This document shows, one piece after another, positions 20,897 to 22,987 of a DNA stretch of 22,987 nucleotides. The translations under genes and the position numbers were made by a program. The notes beneath the pieces are model-generated. The model made no database searches, was not told the origin of the DNA, and was given only the letters and a program-made list of their open reading frames with translations. Origin of the DNA: BM714 sp964484935 (GTDB taxonomy: Bacteria > Bacillota > Clostridia > Peptostreptococcales > BM714); the NCBI GenBank assembly GCA_964484935.1, contig CAZAFW010000026.1, positions 1 to 22,987 of the forward strand, in the 5' to 3' direction. Positions within the stretch are counted from its first letter, which is position 1. The number at the start of each line of letters is the position of its first letter.

Positions 20897-21826
20897 TCAC
20901 TTGCGCCTCCTGCCCTCTCTAAACATTACAGGAGATGCTCCGAAAATGAAACCTTCCTTGAAAGCCGCAAGCTCCATGGTCGAAAGCTCTTTTACCACTT
21001 CTGTCATATTCCGCAATGCCTTCGGCTCATTTATGCTTTCGATTTCTCTTTTATAATTCTTTTTGTAATAAGTATAGCTTTTCCAAAGCATCTGCTTTAT
21101 TTTAGCCGGCGTCGAAGGTTTCCTAAGCATTTCTAGTATTTCATCCCTCAATGCCTCCGCATATTCAATATCAAGGTCTTTTTCAAGAGCTGCAATCCTT
21201 CTTCCTATTTCCCTCGACTTTTCGTTGTCAATCTCCTGGCATATGAATTTCAGCGCATGCCACATCGAGTACATGTCCTTCTTGTTTTCAATCGGAACCG
21301 ATTTCAGCCATGTAAAGGCGAAAAGTCTGCGTATCCAGTCCCATCTCTTTATCGGGCTCTGAAGATCAGCCGCAGGAATCAGAAAAATCCTTTTTTCCAA
21401 CAAAAGCGCTCCGAAGATCCCCGGGGGATTTCCAAGCCTCCTGCCTTTAAGCGATGTCCTGTACACCCCGCAAGACGGGCTTCCTTCCATGAATACGAAC
21501 GCGTCAACCTTTGCTTTCTCCAGTGTATTCATACAGCAGATGCATCCGTCCTTGACTGCCTCTGTCACATCTTCCCCTCCCCTGTTCTTGACCTTGGCCT
21601 CGCCTTTCCATACATCACTCCCGCAGCCGCCGCGAAGGCTGATAGGGTTCCTGGGGATTCCCATTCCCGACTGGACCTCTGGACATACTGGGGTGAAAAC
21701 GAAACTTTCCTTTTCCCTTCCGAATAAACCTAGAACATCTATCCCTTTTCCGTTGTATCTTGTCTTGCATCCATATACACAAGCACTTATTCCTATTGAG
21801 ATTCTTCTTTCTTCAACTATACTCAT
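20897..21826 (-). CDS. DUF523-family protein with C-terminal helical extension (TudS-like N-terminal domain)
   Basis: A 309-residue protein. The N-terminal ~150 residues match DUF523: ISACVYG (Cys16), TRYNGKG, VCPEVQSGMGIPRNP (Cys48), DVTEAV, and EGSPSCG (Cys119). These three cysteines correspond to the [4Fe-4S] ligands of the TudS thiouracil desulfidase in this family, so an iron-sulfur desulfidase-type activity is a reasonable inference; the substrate is unknown. Extra cysteines occur (CICC at 95-98, Cys20, Cys68). The C-terminal ~140 residues are helical and may be a diverged DUF1722 domain (STPAKIKQMLWKSYTYYKKN resembles its NVL..GYFK block), a fusion known for this family. The start at 21826 is preceded by AAAGGATGTG. 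The frame is open 25 codons further and Cys-rich, but lacks a ribosome site. Confidence 0.8.
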   Translation of the reverse strand: MSIVEERRISIGISACVYGCKTRYNGKGIDVLGLFGREKESFVFTPVCPEVQSGMGIPRNPISLRGGCGSDVWKGEAKVKNRGGEDVTEAVKDGCICCMNTLEKAKVDAFVFMEGSPSCGVYRTSLKGRRLGNPPGIFGALLLEKRIFLIPAADLQSPIKRWDWIRRLFAFTWLKSVPIENKKDMYSMWHALKFICQEIDNEKSREIGRRIAALEKDLDIEYAEALRDEILEMLRKPSTPAKIKQMLWKSYTYYKKNYKREIESINEPKALRNMTEVVKELSTMELAAFKEGFIFGASPVMFREGRRRK

Positions 21827-21930
21827 TCCAACACATCCTTTCTGTGAATGGCAAACTGTACAATCATATATCAAATCCCGCGGTATACACCTTTTCAACA
21901 CACAGTTAATCTATACCCTTCTTTTTACAT

Positions 21931-21956
21931 AAAAAAACCGCCCTTTAAGGCGGTTT
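21931..21956 (-). terminator. Rho-independent terminator of the ArsA-family gene
   Basis: An 8-bp stem (21935-21942 with 21949-21956, AAACCGCC/GGCGGTTT) with a 6-nt loop is followed on the minus strand by a run of T residues. It starts 24 nt after the stop codon of the ArsA-family gene and separates that gene from the DUF523 operon. Confidence 0.9.
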
Positions 21957-21980
21957 GGATTTATTGATGCAGAGTATTCT

Positions 21981-22925
21981 TTATTTTTCGTTCAGAGCAT
22001 CCTCAAAGCAGGCTGCCATGTCATCTATATTGTGAGCTCTCATGTCTTTCGGCAAAAGAGGCAATTTTATTATGCTCTTGTCGCTGAAAAATTCTTCTAT
22101 TTCAGCAACATACTTAACTTCATCCTCTTTTTTCGATTTCCAGAAGTCATCCGTCATCTTATCCGGCAAAATCCTGTTGATTACAAGGTCTCTGACCGGC
22201 ATGTCGTATTTCTTCAATATGTCGATCGCCTTTTTCGTTTCTTCTATTGCAAGTTTTTCTGCGTTAAGCACAAAAATGAAATCCAATTTTTTGTCGTCAA
22301 TCATAATTTCGCGAGCCTTCTCCATATTTGTCTTTCTTCTGTTAAGTATCTTGAGTATCGGATCATGGTCAAGATAATCTTTCGATCCCCTGTCAACAGA
22401 CTTTGTCATCTGGGACACCTCCAGCGCTCTCTCCCTCTTAGCTAAAAGGGAATCCATCCAAACTCCCAAAAGCTCCGGGAGCGAGAACAAACGGATTGTA
22501 TGGCCTGTCGGTGCCGTGTCAAAAACTATTTGGTCATAGTCACCTGACTTCTCGACAATTATTTCTATCATTTTATCAAACACTGCGGCCTCATGAGTCC
22601 CTGGCGAGATTGACGATGCATCAAGCTGGCGGTTTATCTCTTCCATTATAACCGGGCTTATGACTTTCCCCAGACTTCTCTTTACTCCTGAAATGTATTT
22701 TTCGCTCTCATGCTCAGCATCAATTTCAATGCCGTCCAAATTTTCACGAATTCGAGTTGTATCCATTCCAATTGGCATCTCAAAAATATCCGATATTGAA
22801 TGTGCCGGATCTGTTGATACAATCAGCGTATTCTTGCCCTGTTTGGCCGTATACGCTGCAAATGCCGCCGAGCAGCTTGTTTTCCCTACTCCGCCCTTTC
22901 CTCCGAAAAAAACAATTTTATTCAT
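21981..22925 (-). CDS. ArsA/Get3-family ATPase, single-domain
   Basis: P-loop ATPase of the ArsA/Get3 class in the SIMIBI family, 314 residues. The deviant Walker A FFGGKGGVGKT is at residues 6-16, switch I is STDPAHSISDIF at 38-49 and switch II is DTAPTGHTIRLFSLPE at 137-152. The region after it (LLGVWMDSLL, helical) resembles the client-binding helices. It has one ATPase domain, unlike the duplicated ArsA of arsenite pumps, and no arsB, arsR or arsC is adjacent. A role in arsenite export is therefore not supported; membrane-protein targeting or metallo-cluster handling are alternatives. GAGGAG lies 8 nt before the ATG at 22925. It has its own terminator. Confidence 0.9.
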   Translation of the reverse strand: MNKIVFFGGKGGVGKTSCSAAFAAYTAKQGKNTLIVSTDPAHSISDIFEMPIGMDTTRIRENLDGIEIDAEHESEKYISGVKRSLGKVISPVIMEEINRQLDASSISPGTHEAAVFDKMIEIIVEKSGDYDQIVFDTAPTGHTIRLFSLPELLGVWMDSLLAKRERALEVSQMTKSVDRGSKDYLDHDPILKILNRRKTNMEKAREIMIDDKKLDFIFVLNAEKLAIEETKKAIDILKKYDMPVRDLVINRILPDKMTDDFWKSKKEDEVKYVAEIEEFFSDKSIIKLPLLPKDMRAHNIDDMAACFEDALNEK

Positions 22926-22987
22926 TAATACACTCCTCGTATACTATGTTTAAGCACATATATTTGATGCTTGCACATAGTTATTTT
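22926..22987 (-). promoter_or_regulatory. Upstream region of the ArsA-family gene
   Basis: It holds the ribosome site (GAGGAGTG) and an imperfect inverted repeat, CTATG...AAGC...GCTT...CATAG, spanning most of the region up to the window edge. That could be an operator. No clear promoter hexamers are seen. Confidence 0.3.

Noticed and set aside
21981..22925. Arsenic-resistance operon
   Set aside because: Only an ArsA-like ATPase is present; no arsB, arsC, arsD or arsR is visible, and the gene has one ATPase domain and its own terminator.

Overview
The window reads as an ordinary chromosomal segment of a low-to-moderate GC Gram-positive anaerobe, most likely class Clostridia. The evidence is strong AGGAGG-type ribosome binding sites, Firmicutes-like promoters, a stand-alone rubredoxin, the trigger factor-clpP-clpX-lon-engB block, and a pantothenate operon that carries a PanG-like (DUF2520-type) reductase instead of PanE. 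Nearly all genes are on the minus strand; only the rubredoxin and an EamA-type exporter (about 10.97-12.44 kb) are on plus. I see no rRNA, tRNA, CRISPR array, prophage or insertion sequence.

Layout. 1-265: N-terminal part of ilvD. 417-3369: pantothenate operon, transcribed panG-like, panB, panC, panD, ending in a strong hairpin terminator (379-397). It is preceded by a good promoter (3594-3622) and a structured leader of about 220 nt with a terminator inside it. 3631-8784: four minus genes, an ABC ATPase, a large FtsX-type permease, a membrane-fusion protein and an MscS channel, the first three forming a MacAB/LolCDE-like macrolide/peptide/lipid-type export system. 8919-9545: GNAT acetyltransferase. 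9708-10826: M29 aminopeptidase, divergent from rubredoxin (10973-11134). 11135-11553: non-coding, with a 13-copy heptamer tandem repeat directly upstream of the promoter of the EamA transporter (11554-12444). A long hairpin (12447-12500) separates the convergent EamA gene and engB.

12510-18771: proteostasis block, transcribed tig-clpP-clpX, a terminator, then lon-engB. Two tandem promoters precede tig. 19105-21826: DUF523-family protein, a 48-residue Cys-containing small protein, and a Znu/Mnt-type metal ABC transporter (ATPase plus permease) with no substrate-binding protein in the cluster. 21981-22925: ArsA/Get3-family ATPase with its own terminator.

Most of this is housekeeping. The parts most worth a second look are the pantothenate operon leader (candidate cis-regulatory RNA with an attenuator), the small CxxC protein inside the metal-transport/DUF523 operon, and the heptamer repeat abutting a promoter. 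I found no convincing evidence for a wholly new multi-gene system.
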